This document shows, piece after piece, positions 11,401-26,400 of a stretch of 64,000 nucleotides of DNA. The stretch is taken from positions 372,001-436,000 of the forward strand of contig OY725492.1 in NCBI GenBank assembly GCA_963281255.1. Direction: 5' to 3'. The position numbers and the translations under genes were made by a program. The stretch comes from Aphrocallistes beatrix. Lineage: Eukaryota > Porifera > Hexactinellida > Sceptrulophora > Aphrocallistidae. Every line of letters starts with the position of its first letter. Position 1 is the stretch's first letter. Under the pieces are notes generated by a model. The model saw nothing but the letters and a program-made list of their open reading frames with translations, was not told the origin of the DNA and searched no databases.

Positions 11401-14400
11401 AAAAATATATTTAAACCTCCAACTTGGGGATTAAAAAGAAAAAGGATCGGCTCGAATTCAGTAAAAGTTTCGATCCGATCTTGATCCTCAAAAAAGGGAT
11501 CGCGATCCGGATCTTTCGATCATGGATCGAAAGATCCTAATGCCCTATATAGGAGCTATTTTAAAGTTTAATTTTTTTAAAATTTCTTGTGTTTTACCGA
11601 TCAATTCCACTCTGCTGATCAACGAAAGGACTCCAGTACACACGTATTGAAGTGAGGGCAGGGGAGCAACCAGGGTCTATTGAAGTGTCAGCTGTCGTGG
11701 TAACAAGGTTGATTTTGCTAATTTCAGGGGGTGTAGCATCAACGATTACTACTCGCGAAATATAACTCTTAAGTCCGATTACATTAACAGTAGTTAGTGT
11801 TACGAAGACATTTCCTTGAGAAAGGCCAGCAGATCCATTTAAATGCGATATTGTATAAGAAGTTATTGCCCCATCGAGTATCGACTGAAATGTACTGTTA
11901 TCTCTCTCCTCCTTTCCAAGGCTTAGTTCGAAGTAAGCAATGGCTGATTGCGGATCTGAGAAATTGTTCCATTCACAATGCAGTGAGTCGGAGCCAGCAG
12001 GGATTGATTCAGGACATATGAATGTACCTTTGGATAGAAAAAATTGGCTTAAATTTACTCTGGGGTTTTTCTATTTATAGAAAGAGTCTCTACGTTTATG
12101 CGAAATCAGAAATGAGTCTACACACTCATAGATATTGTATAGATTATTTAAATGTGCTTAATTATCTATTAAACTAACCGATAACTGGCTCTGTTGTATC
12201 GACACTAACACCTCTAGTGGTATATGAGGAAGTGAGACCTGCTGCATTATGCGCTGTGATAGTGACGAAGTTAGAAGTATTGTGCCACGGTTGAACTGAT
12301 CCGGCTGGTATGTATGAATAATTTAAATTTTTCATCTGAAAAATATTTGCACCACCAGGAAATGAACCTAGAGGAAATTGTTAGGAACCTGGTTAAGAAT
12401 GTTTTCAATATCCTCCTTGTATAAATTTAAGAAAAACGAAATAATACTTCAACCCAGGGGTTCTTAAACTTTTTGACCCCATGCCCCCCTTGGCCAATCT
12501 GTGAATTATCACGCCCCCTACGCGGCTACACCTACACTTTTTCAGACTACCAAACTCGGAGAACACACCTACTTTCTAATATAATTAAGAATATCTATTT
12601 AAATCAAACAAATCTATCAATGTGAAGGATGTAACTGTTTCTTTTCAGTTTCTTCACATTTTCATCCGGTATTACGCCCCCTTACAATATCCTTACGCCC
12701 CCTAGTTTAAGAACCCCTGCTTTAACCTCAATAAATATTTGCAACTAGATATTACTATTTATTAAAATAGCAAATTTCAACGCTTTCCAACTAAAAATTG
12801 TTCTCACCAATATCAATGTCGAATGAAGTTATTCCTGATTCATTATCGCGTGAATACCAAACAGCCTGTAAATCATCTGTTGTTGTTTGGTATATTTGCT
12901 CCGACTCTTGCATCACATCAATGACAATCTCAGCAGACAGTTCTGGTGCAGTTACATCTATTCGAATGCCACTGCTGGCTGATTCAATCACTCTACTCGG
13001 TGCGGCTCTGTTCAGACAGCCTGTGGTCGCTCTCACTGTAGCGTAGTATGTCTGTCATACAGATGTATCAGCAGTAATAAAATCGAACAAATTTGCGAAA
13101 TACAGTCACAAACAATGATAGTAAAATAAACTTACATACATGCCAACTTGAGCTATGATAAAAGCGGGGTGCGGCGTGAATTTCGCGGGACATGGCGGGA
13201 CGCAATAGAATAATATTATACATAGAATACAAAAAGCGGGACATAATGGGGAAATTTCATGTAAAATTCGAGAAAATTAGCTCAATAGAGGAATCAAAAA
13301 AGCGGGACGTCCCGCCAAAAACGGGACAGTTGGCAAGTATGAGCTTACATACTTATCGTAAAAGGTTCTGACCTGTCCATGTCTTAGAGAAACGAATCCC
13401 TGTGCTTGTCCGTGTGTTTCATTCCGCATTACAAGCCCGGAGGAAGTAAACGGCATCACATCCGTAAGATAAGAAGTGGTACCCACACCCCATTCGTAAA
13501 AGCGGATTCCACATTCGTCGCTCTTAAATCCATTGAAGTGAATAGTCAGTGTATTAGTATCTGAGTGAATAAATCGAATAAATATATTTAGTATATAATA
13601 AATAATCATTAACTTTTGTTTGGATTACTACCTGATTGAAACGCATCGTTTTCTAGACCTGAGTGCCCAATTGTAACGACACCAGGGATATCCCCTGGTA
13701 ACACTATCACAGGGTTAGATACAACACGGTTAGACGATTCTCCTGCTTTATTAACCGCGATAATTGACACACAATACTGTACAGTATTTGCACCATCATT
13801 TGATATGCTAAGATCGATCCCAGTTAGTCGAGCATATTGTACAGTGAACCTTTGTATGAGGATATCATCACAGGTGGGGTAGGTCCCGAGTGAGAGATTA
13901 TAATATAGGATACCACTCTGGGGGTCTGTAGCTTGCCAGTACACAGATAAACTGTTTGGATCACTCGTGCGAACCTATGAGCAATAATACATATCTGTAC
14001 CAGTGAATTTGATAATTCAAGCATTTAGATAGCTTAAAATTTGTACAGTTAACAATATTTCATTTCGAACCTGAAACTATTTGCTTCAAGAAAACAAATA
14101 ATAGGACGAGTGTTATCTTAGCGGCCGATTCAGCGGCGGATTCGCATGTCACGTTCAAACATTAATAACTCAGCAAGCATATGTCCTAGATGAAATCTAA
14201 TTGCACCATTGTGTAGAGGAGCATTGGTGCATTCATATTTGATATATGAAATTTTAATATCCTGCGTGATGAGTAAGCAGTGACACTTTTAGTCCATGTC
14301 ACGTATCTGGTGGAATAAGTCAGTAAATATGAATGGTAGCAATTAGCCCTTTTAACCACATGAAGATGAGCTTTGGTGCACCCCTGAAATCCATTTTCAA

Positions 14401-17400
14401 GACTAAATTCGGAAAACTGGCTAAATGGCAGGGGGCCAAAGTTTGTATTTACTAGTTTGGTAATAGGCATAACTTCATACTGGTTAGGATGTGATCTAGA
14501 CAAACTTAGCTACGTATTTATCCATAGTTATCTACGCTCTTGATGAATGTCACTGAATTTGTTTACACAATTGATGCATAATTCCTGGTCAATTCATAAT
14601 TAATTAAATATTCCTCGTAAGAACAGACCAAAATTTATTATTCACGGATAAAATTGTTAAGATGATTATTTAAGGATTTCCTGTTCAAGCTCTGCGAAAT
14701 GCTCTAAAAGGGTTGTCAGGTATGATCATGGAAAACCCCCAATGCTTGATTTGTGCTGGTATTCTCAGCATACAAGGTAATAATATCCGTAGCCACTACC
14801 AAACTGCTCACGAGAGGGGAATACAAAATGTGCAGGTGAATGGATTTCTGAGACAGGTATTGCAAACATTCTCGAGAAAATCCATTGATCTCAAAGTGCC
14901 TAGAGTTGAAGATAATTAGGTAGTCTTGTCTTCAGTTCACTGACTGATATATTTAAAAAATAAGTTATTTTTATTAATCATTTGAGAAATAATTGCCATA
15001 TTATTTTATATTAACTTCTGAATCTACATTTATATTCGCCCCGCGACCCCAATAATGGAATGTGGCTGCCCGAGGAGATAGGGTTTGGACAGCCTTATCA
15101 TACACTGATGACATAAAATTCATGCAAGTCAACCTAAAAATTGAAATTTCGTAAAAAGGCCTCATAATGTCAAAATAGAAATTGGAATCGCTCCCGATTT
15201 TAATATATTTATTTTCGCTTTAGGACATATTATAAACTTTTGAAGTTTAATTTTGTATAACGAGCATTAATAGTAAACAAATACTTGCTAATAAACCTAT
15301 CAGGTAATTTCGTTCCACTATAATGAATTTAACATGCATTTACCACACGGCTTTGTCTTTTTGATAAATAATGAATAATAATTGTAATTGTAAATTTACC
15401 ATCTTTATTAATATGCTTAAAATAACTCTGATTAATAAAGTCAATTCAATTGAGGTTCTGGACTAAGCTATTGACTAATTAAAATTAACAAGTATAGCAC
15501 CCTGCCAGTGTTGTTATTGTAATGCACTTCCATTTTGAGCGAGTAAATCGTCTAATTTCCCTTTTTAGAAATCTGCTGAAGAGTAATTACGTATGCGTGG
15601 AATGCTTCTTTTGAATCACCAGAAGTTTGTTGGTTCCAAATTTCGGGCAAGTCAAATATTTGATATATAAATAGACTATGTTGATTTGTGAAAAATAGAA
15701 ACTTCTTGTGTGGTACATTCTTTAGAAATGTGTGTTTGACGCACTCTACACTTCCTGGTTATGACAACAAATGAGAATGAGTTGATTGCATTTGATAAAT
15801 AATATCACTAAGTGCTATGAAGAGGTAAAAAGAAAAAACAAAAACAACATGAATACAAAATAAAAACAATAACAATGACAACAACAGCACGGATACAAAA
15901 TAAAATAAAGTCATATATAGAAGTTGAATATATTTAATTGGCTTAATTGAAGAATTGGATTACATATTATTAACAGACAAAACAGGTTCATAATGACAGC
16001 CAGTATTTTGTAGATATATTCTAAATATAGAGGGACAATCGAGAAATTCATTTAATTTTTTCCCTTTACCAGAAAATCCAATCCAGCGTGTACCTCCAGG
16101 TCCTAAATATACCCATATATCGGTTTCAAAAAGTAACGCTGTCGCAAATACTTCCAAATCCGTTGCCCACTTCCCATTCTTATCCATCCCTGTCTTATTT
16201 ACCCAATCCTTTACACTTCTGTAGTTACTTTGCTGGTAAACATATTTAGTCCTTAAAAAGGCGTCACAACTATTGTTTAATCTACCTAACATGTTATTAA
16301 CTATAATTGTGCGTAAATTAAAATGATTTTCCTGACTACCGGTAAGGATAAACGAAAGAGCTCGAAAGTAACAATTTCCATCACCCACTATGTTTTCAAC
16401 AACACAAGGTTTACATTCTCTAAGATCTTGTTGATCCAACTGAGGATCGATTTCATAATTAATATAATTAGAAACCAAATATTCCATTTACTACATATAC
16501 TTTTTTGCCAGTCTTTATTTGGCGGGCGGAAGGGAGGCAACTTTAAACGTAAAATATCTTGTTCTACAAGATCTGAATCAGTGATAATATCGACAGCGTC
16601 ACTGTCGATATTATCACTGATTCGTGAGACAGAAAAGTCACGTTTTTTCAAATCAGATAATCTCTGACGCAACCTAGGTACAAATTTTAGCTTTGTTTTT
16701 TCATTTTTATCTACACTAATTTTACATTTCTTTTTTTCAGTTTCATTTATGTCATTTCCTGCATCTAATTTTCTTTTATTTTTATTATTTACTAATGGCC
16801 TAACTTGAGAAAAACTGATAGATTTAGATACTAAATAGCTATTACATTTCTTCTTACTCCTTCTCTGCCATTCCTCCTGACAATTCTCCTCCTCAGAAGG
16901 ATCTCTTTTACGCTTATAACTTTTAAATACCTTCTTAGCTCTAGGATGAAAAGCAAAGCAAAAAGCTGCTAATCTTTTAATTATGTTAGGATGCATAATC
17001 CTTATCAGATCCCCTGGTCTTAAACCAGTACGAGACTTTAATATGTCTATCTTTACTATACGCATCCAATTTTCTACAATTGCATTACTATAATGACTCA
17101 TGTAAACATCGGATTCACTGGAACCAAACCCCAAAATAATGCCTGACCATAGTGGAATTATAGCCATATAATGGGTAAGTAGATATTCAATAATTTCGGG
17201 GTTATAACAAGGGTTGGCTTCCAAACAAGGTTTCTCATCATTCAAAAGTAAAATTTCGGATTTACACTTCTCATAAATTGTGTTAAAATGCTTACCAAAT
17301 GGGGATTTATCGCGATAGGTTTTACCCTCATTTTCCACAAAAGATGTCAAATCATTACTATCCTCGGGTTCAACATATTCATCATCGCAACTTTTACTAT

Positions 17401-20400
17401 AACTAATAAATGATTCTAAATTTTGTATATGCTTCTCAACATTCTTATTGAAATTTCGGTTTAAAAAGACATAACACAAATCCATAAAAACACTATCTAA
17501 ATTTATCATTTGCGTACAATTTATCATATATCCTATAGTATGAAGAAACAATTTTCGAACTGGTTTAGATAACTTTAACTTTTTATTCACATTAAAAGCT
17601 ATTCCATTAATTAGGTGAGCGGAACACAAGTGAAGAATAACACCGAATTGCATACAAACCTCCTCCTGACTAAATAATAACTTCCAACATTTCTCCAAGT
17701 ATGTGAAAATATCAGATTTAATAAAAGCGTTACAAACACTATGAATAAGGGCCCAGCTATAATCAATCTCTACATGGCCAATATTAATTTATCTACTTAA
17801 GACCTTTTTTTGAGTCAAGAGACCATTTATGTAAGAAATAAGATATTTCTCAGAAGAATGAGCTGAACTAATCATTTCAGCTAATGGCAAAGGGCTGGTT
17901 GTGACCTCAGGGTGACGAATAGTCAATGCATAATAAAAAACACGCTTTTGGCTCGAGTTTATTTTTCTAATAATAGACCCGGTAGAATCTAAATGCACAA
18001 TTACTTTCTTACCCTTAAAATAATTCAAAACTTGAATTTGATCTTGAGAATACATATGAACTATGAATGGATCATGGCCTAAAGACTGGATGTACCCTCG
18101 AAGTATGTTATTAACTGTAATATTTCTATAATATTCCTGTAAACCAGAAAGTTCGCTCCAATTATCGTTAGAAAACCTTTGAAGACAAGACAAATCAAAC
18201 TTAGCCTTCCTCAAGACGCAGGCACTTCTTACATTGTTAAAGTTACCAAAAGATAACGCAGAGCTCTCACAATTGGGATGGGGAAACTGTTCATAAAAGT
18301 AGTTACCAACTGATTTATCAGTTAAATTAGAGGCTACCTGCAATCTTAAACTATTCGACAATTTTCTTGAATAGGCAAAGTCCACATTTGAATGCTCAGG
18401 GGATAAGGTACCCATTACTTCATAATTGACAGTAATGTTAACAGGCCGAGAGGTAAAAGGTTCATTCTGTATTGTAAATTTAAAACGAAGACAATTAGAA
18501 AACTTGCATTCTGCATGAGCAGTGAAAAAACAAGTATTGCTTTTCCTACTATTAATTTTACCTATTTTTTTGTATTTAAAGCAAATAACACAAACAAATT
18601 TATCTTCGATCTTAGCATTAAAGACATTGGTCCAATCCCTCGAAAAGATAGCTCGGTTGCCCTGTAACATCGCTATATTTTCCCATTCACCCAAAGTAAA
18701 ATTAAATTCTCCATTAGAAATACTAGGGAGATTTAGCGCATCGTTGAGATTTCGATCACTTTTAGTATTAGTTATTTCAACGTTTAAGCAATCAAGTTCC
18801 AGTTCTTGATTATATTGTGGAATATCTAACATGGGGGTTGACTCAAGACAACTATCATTATTTCCACTCTTAGCTATCTTACCACTCCTATCAAGATATG
18901 AGTTCCCTTGATATACCACCTTATCGTCGGACTTGTTCAACTCACCCTTAGATGACATCTCAGCAGCTACTACGTCCTTTATCTGACCGCGATTCTTCAT
19001 CCAATTAGTATAGAGTAACGTGCGTTTCCTCTCTCTGTTGACTCCGTACATCGAAAGGCACAATTTTCCCCAAAGAGAATTGCTTGCTCTCCTGTTTTCT
19101 TTAATTAATGCTGAATTTAAAGATTCAAAAGAATCGTATCCCAATTGGAGTAAGGCCTGACAAAAAGTAATACTCTCCGTATTATTCATATTTTCTGACT
19201 TAGAATTATGGAAGTAGTCAGAGGAAAAATCGAGAAGAAAAAAGCGAACGATATGGAAATGCGGAATGCAAATTACGAAATGCGAAATGCGAAAAAAAAT
19301 GTATGAAAACGTCAAGTTTGAATAATGTTAGTTCGGAAAAAAAAAATTTATATATACTAATTAGGCTGGGATCAAATATAAAAAAGGAGGAATATTTAAT
19401 TAATTATGAATTGACCAGGAATTATGCATCAATTGTGTAAACAAATTCAGTGACATTCATCAAGAGCGTAGATAACTATGGATAAATACGTAGCTAAGTT
19501 TGTCTAGATCACATCCTAGTTGGATACCAGTATGAAGTTATGCCTATTACCAAACTAGTAAATACAAACTTTGGCCCCCTGCCATTCAGCCAGTTTTCCG
19601 AATTTAGTCTTGAAAATGGATTTCAGGGGTGCACCAAAGCTCATCTTCATGTGGTTAAAAGGGCTAATTGCTACCATTCATATTTACTGACTTATTCCAC
19701 CAGATACGTGACATGGACTAAAAGTGTCACTGCTTACTCATCACGCAGGATATTAAAATTTCATATATCAAATATGAATGCACCAATGCTCCTCTACACA
19801 ATGGTGCAATTAGATTTCATCTAGAACATATGCTTGCTGAGTTATTCATATTTGAACGTGACATGCGAATCCGCCGCTGAATCGGCCGCTAAGATAACAC
19901 TCGTAATAATAGGAAACTCCACAGTTTTACACATAACTTTTGTAAATGGAGTGCATTTGTGTAAAAACACAACAATTGGAAACTTCATCACAAAATATCT
20001 TAAAAATGTTAACCTACAATTCCATTGATAATATCTTCCTGTTGCTTTGGTGTACCAATGCGTACATAGTTAACAAAAGGCGGAGTACTATCAACTGTGA
20101 CACCATCTGTGGAGTAAGAAGAATAGAGTCCTGCTTGATTGAACACTTTCACTCGAGTATGATATCTGTAACCATTCATTAAATCCAGCGAACTGACAGT
20201 CTCTTGATGGGAAACTCCGTTTTCCCCAGGATCTAATAGCATATTGATAAATAACCTCTCAATTATAAAATTTTTACATTTTAAAACAGTACTATAATTG
20301 AGTACAAGATTGTGTTTAAACCAGTAATTAATCAGGGCCAAGACAAACCTAGAACTCTCTATGCTTTGTGTCAGGATAATTATATTTGGAATCCTTCCAA

Positions 20401-23400
20401 AAAGATATCCGGTATAATATATTTTTGACTTTTGCACATCCCCAAGAAAATATTTGATTTTTAATAATGATAACATTCAATCAACTCAAAATGCAAACGA
20501 ACACATATTTTATAAATCTGCTTTTGATATCAGTTTTAAGTAAACTGAAATGTTCATGACAAAAGTGATTGTGAACTTTTCTTAACTGATAACTATTTGA
20601 GATATAGATTACATAATCTACGTACACACATAGTATATGTGTGTGTGTGTAATGTAATCACTTTTTGCTATAAAAGCACAAATTTCAGCACAATATTCAG
20701 AATAATGAATAAAACAAAAGGATATCTTGAGGATTCATTGAAAATTTTTGGTGTCTTTATAGTATTTCCAACATATGCTCTAACCATCATACTCACTACA
20801 GGCTGGCTCGTTTACTTTATTGTAAAATGCTGGAGAGTATACAAAGAATACAAAACTTGTAAACGAACCCCTGTTCTACATCCCCTCTACTCAGATGTAC
20901 AATATCTTTCTAAACAGAGGAAACTGTATAACCTGAAAACTCATTTCACTAAATATATCCTGATGATTGTGTGCTGTTCTTTTGAAGTTGCTAGCTTTAT
21001 TTGTATAGGAAATTACTTGGTAATAGTATCTAAGTTACAACCACTCACAAATGACACTAATCTCGTAATTGGCTATTTAAATTGTACAGATGTATATTTT
21101 GGATGGTTTGCTACCTATAACGAATACCCATTTGTTATTCCTATCCTAAATACAACATTCTTGCTCATTGCCATGAATTTATTTCTCTTGTTGATCCTAT
21201 CTCGTTACCTCGCTATGAGATACCTTAACCATCCTTTCAAACGAACTCTCATTAAGTATCTCATCTGGTGTTCTATTCAATGTATTTTGATTGGATTTTG
21301 CTCAACAAAGTACACTTGGATGTTCATGGTTTTGATCTTTCCTGTTATCGGTTTAACTAACTGGATTATGTTACTGAGAGCTACTTCCTTTCTATCTCGT
21401 GTACTCAGGTCTCATCTAATGGATATCAAACTCTATTCTAACAACATAGTATTCTACAATGCACACTTATCAACGTACAATTTCTATCGCATATTTCGTA
21501 TATTCTTATTGATTTCAACTTCATTTTCGACTCTCTTTGGAATATTTTACTACACAAAGGAATTAGTTAAGATTTTTCTTCTACAATCTTGTTATGTCAA
21601 CATATCTGGCAATATACTAGTAAGTCCGTTATTTCTACGAACAAATAGCAAATGGGTGATACTCTATTTGTTGAATTTCGTAGATGCACTGTCTGTCTTT
21701 ATATATACCCTCTCCGTGTGCTTACCTTTATGTTTCATAACATTTGCCCCACTCATCATCAAGTGTGTGAAGAGATGTAGAGAGAAAGAAGATCAATATC
21801 GCTACAATTATGAAAAACTGGAACCTCTCTTAAGAAGACACTACTGATCTTGTAAATGGATTATTTTGTTTTTTGATATAAATAAACATGACTTCGTTTC
21901 TAAATTTGTACTTTTGTGTGTGTTTAATAGTCAATCATTATTACGTATAACATTTTGTTTTACTTGAGTTACCTAATTAAACTAATATAATACAAAATAT
22001 AATCAGACTAACGAGGTCTATAATTCAAATGGTAATAATATGGGAAATATTCCAACTCATACTATGTAATTCAAGGATGTTTGTTTTGTAATTTGTAATG
22101 TCATACGTGTAATATTATTTGTGAAACTGCTAAGAACAGCTTTAAATTCTTTCGATATGTTTTCCGTGCCAGGTGGATAGAGGGAATTACAAGTACACAA
22201 ATATTTGTGAATAAATCCCACTGTTAGCATAATAATATTCTCATGCTTAGCTATATTATGATATCGCCGATCTATCTAACTTTTATTATACGTATGTGAA
22301 ACCAAGCAGTATGATTTGAGTGATAGCAGTCTGCTTTGAGCGATTTTATATATAAGTACCACTTTCTTTTGAATGAATTACTTTTTTGATACAATGAATC
22401 ATACTACATATAACACTACAAGTAAATTCCTGATTCAAATAGGTCAGACAATCACAATACCATTATTTCAGACAAATACCCGGGAATTCATGCGAGATAT
22501 TATGTTCTTATTTGATACACTATTTTTAATGACATACATTTTTTCTCTCTTCATACCTTTATGCGGTCTAACATTCGCCCCACTAATCATCAAGTGTGTG
22601 AAGAGATGTAGAGAGAAAGAAGATCAGTATCGCTACAATTATGACAAACTAGAACCTCTCTTAAGGAGGCACTTATAAACTCTTGCACTTTCTATATTCT
22701 CTATTCAAGTGACTAGGATTATTTTTAGAATTGATATGTACTATTGCTGTGTGTAGTTTCTAAATATGTATAGTCAATGATACCTCATATTTTTAGTACA
22801 ACTCCAACATACGTAGGTAGATGCCTCCATGGCATGATGGACGGCTTATACCTCCGTCCGTACGAGCGCTCCTGCGAATCTAATAATCCAATTTTACCAA
22901 ATTTTGGTGTGCACTGTCAATATTTTTTTGTGAAATCACATGACTTCCTTTTTTTATAAAACACCTCAACTGCAAATCTTTGTTTAAAAATATAAATCAG
23001 AAATCAACTGCTAATATTTTCCAGATTGTATCGTTTCTTTATATTCCTTGATGAATATATCTCTATGCAATTGAGACTATTGTATCTCTATTTCAATTTT
23101 ACGGTGGTCAAATTTTTCTGCTGTGTGGCTGAAATCTATCCAACACTTTTTGCAATAGATATTGGATATAATTAATAATGATATATCAGAAGAGATAATT
23201 TGGCTATCACTAGATCACTAGTATATCAGATATCTATTGTAATACTCATCCATTGTAGAATCTCCATAATATCCATAATTCTTCGAGTCAGGCACATGCT
23301 TGAATAGGCTAATACAAGCATGAAATATTTTAAGCTTATCTATAAAACTAAAAGAAAATTGTCTATATAATCAGATAGTTTCGGAATAGATTACTTTTTA

Positions 23401-26400
23401 GTAGAATGTTTATTATATTACATGAAAATATTCTTATTCAAAATGCCGCTTTTTTGGTGTTTACATTACATATAACTATCCTTGCTCTGTTTTCTCACTA
23501 TCTCGCTATGAAATACCTCGACAATCCTTTCAAACGAAATATCATCATGTATCTCATCTGGTGTTCTATCCAATGCATTTTGATTGGATTCTGCTCAACA
23601 GAATATACTCGGAATTTCATAGTTTTGATCTTACCTATTATCGGTTTAACTTCCTGGGTTCTTCTGTTGAGAGCTACATCCCTCCTATCTCGCGTACTCA
23701 GGTCTCAGCAAGCAGACGCTAATCTCGATTATAGCAGCAGGAAATTCTGCAATACCCAATTATCAGCATACAATTTCTTTCGCATAATGCGTATAGTCTT
23801 ACTGATTACATCTTTCTTTCTAATACTCGTTGAGATAATATACTTTTGTCAGGTTCAAATAGGTCAGACTATGGTAATACCGTTATTTAACGAAAACACT
23901 GGGGAACTGCTACGAAAGATAGTACTTTCATTTGATGCGTTTTTCTTCATAGTATACGGTGTTTCACTTATTATTTATCTTTATACTGTATAATAGATAT
24001 CCCTCCTACCCATCATCAAGTATGTGAAAATTTGAAAATAGATAATCAGTGTCGGTACTGTTCTGAAAATTCTAGAACCTCTCTTTTGGCGAGAAGATTT
24101 ATCTTATCATTGAACAAAAATAGTTTATTCGCCAATGCTTTTATACATTTATAATACATTATTTTGTCTGTGCTCATCTTGTATATTTTATTAAAACTCA
24201 ATTATTATTATTTATATACGGTAGTGGTACTTGTTTTTGTAGGGCATTAGTCGATCGTGAAAGAGAAGTTCCCGATCTTAGTTGATATCATGATCGGCGA
24301 TCCCGATCAAGTGCAAAATTTCAAAAAGGATCGCGATCTCAATCATTTTCCGATCGTTTTAGTTACTTGACACATGAAGTCAATTCCGCTTAATCGGGAC
24401 AAGTCTCCAGGAATGGAATGGTTTCCATACATAGAATTAATACTAAATTTCATCGGTTAATTGGGAACTCCGCTTAATCGGGACAAAATGTCCGGGACCA
24501 AAGTGTCCTGATTAAGCGGAGTCACCTGTAATTATTATAGAAACTAAAATTCGAAATATTAATGAAACTTAGCTATCAGAATGCGTAATTTTTTTAGTAT
24601 TGGAAAAAGACTCAAATTGGTAACAGCTTAGAAAAATAGAAGACAATACAAATTTCACAAAATGATCGGGGTAAAACAATATAGTATATGTATATCTGTA
24701 ATGAATTAAATGAAGAAACTGCAGTCGTAGAAACTTAATTTTTGCACACGGGAGTATTTTGTAAAATAAATATAAATAATCTTATCTGTGGCCACTCTTT
24801 TTGTCGCTAATTCGTCCATGGTATAATACGTTGCAATAAAACGTGGATTTAACTGTAGAATACCCAGCATTTATATTGCTTCGCACTTTTATGACTTCAG
24901 TGCCATAGAAAATGGCTGGGAGACATCCGCGATATCGGGGACACTGTGTCCCCTCTGGGCATTCTACGGTTTAAGTAAATTTCTTGTGTCATCTTGACGT
25001 GTCAGCATAATATTGTAGAGCCATCCATAATGAATATTTCATCAATCATAAGTTTCTGTAAGTCCAACTATAAAATATGGGAGGGTGTAGAAGACTTGCT
25101 CCAAGATATTTGGATCGGTCCATTTTCGTGCTCCACGATCGGTCCTAACCAGTTCGTATTTGAATGTTGTCGAGTGAGTATTTAGCAGGGTTGAAACCAG
25201 GGTTGGCAGGTTTTGTCCACTTGGACAAAACTTAGTGGTTTTAACCAGGTTAAAACCGTCCTGTCCAAAACCTCTTGGGTGGACAAAACTGGACAAAACG
25301 TTTTGTCCAAGTTTTGTCCAGGTTTTGTCCAAGTTTTGTCCAGGTTTTGTCCAAGTGTTGTTCGTGTCTTCCATGATAAATCGAATATAAAATATAGTTA
25401 TAGTAATAAACAGGAGTTAGCAAGAAAATCCATTCATTGTCCTCGCTCTCTTTCCATCCTAAACTGTTTCGTACCCACTGCAATGATTTACAGTTTCCAT
25501 TAGGTTTTGTCCAGTTTTGTCCGGTTTTAACCGGTTAAAACCAGGTTTTGTCCACTGCCCTGTCCAAAACCTGTTTTGGACGGACAAAACCCAACCCTGG
25601 TTGAAACCGAATAATTGATTATTCGGTTTAACCAAATATTATTTGCAAATAATTGATATTTGGTTTGTAACCAAATATCATTATTTGGTATTCGGTTGAG
25701 AACCAAATAATTCCGTTGAGAACCAAATAATTTGGTCAACCGAATAATTTGGTCAACCAAATAATTTGGTCAACCGAATAATTTGGTCAACCGAATATTT
25801 GGCCAAACAAATAATTTGCATGCTTTCCCAACACAATAATCACATGTTCTTACATGAAGTGGTCCGAACAAAAATAAATATAATTGGCTTACTTATACGT
25901 ACTTGAATATATTTTTGTACAAATATTTATATAAACATTTATGCAAAAATATAATCAAGTATTATTTGGTTGACCAAATTATTTGGTTAACCAAATTATT
26001 CGGTTAACCAAATTATTCGGTTGACCAAATTATTCGGTTAACCAAATAATTCGGTTTGACCATTATTCGGTTAACCAAATAATTCGGTTTGACCATTATT
26101 CGGTTAAAATGGTATTTGGTTGAAGCGGTTTCAACCTTGGTATTTAGCAGTTAACTCAAAAATTTATACAAAACTAGGGATTGTGGGGGTAAGTCAGAAG
26201 ATGCACGGTAGATTTAAGCAGCTGTATCAGGTTGGATAAGATAGGATATGATAAGGTTGCTGTGTATCAGGAAGAGAGCTGAAGTTCCTCACTCTCAAAA
26301 CTGCTGAAATGTTCACTCAGGTAAATAACCTTGGGTTTACCAGTAATATGTTGCGTCATTCTCTATGAGGAAGCCATAGAAACTTGGGTCCGTACTATAA

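Larger units (their letters stand above)
14106..19904. mobile_element. MULE (Mutator-like) transposon with OTU segment, complete but broken
   Basis: A 5.8-kb element flanked by a perfect 9-bp direct repeat AATAATAGG (14097-14105 and 19905-19913). Its ends are long near-identical inverted repeats of about 518 bp (14106-14624 and 19387-19904), starting ACGAGTGTTATCTTAGC. It encodes on the minus strand a MULE-type transposase (19189 to 16388) followed by an OTU-like cysteine protease segment, and on the plus strand a small zinc-finger-like ORF. It sits in an intron of the giant gene. The intact target repeats suggest a fairly young insertion. Confidence 0.9.

Noticed and set aside
17789..17791. 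Stop-codon reassignment or a short intron in the MULE transposase
   Set aside because: Other genes use TAA as a normal stop, and a 34-nt GT-AG removal would shift the frame; a plain nonsense mutation fits best.
14186..19824. Identical ~95-105-codon ORFs in opposite orientation (14186-14503 on -, 19540-19824 on +)
   Set aside because: They are the two terminal inverted repeats of the MULE, so one sequence read twice; no domain is visible.
24239..26140. CRISPR-like array from repeated words
   Set aside because: Words are in alternating orientation inside hAT elements with target duplications, in a eukaryotic genome; no regular spacers.
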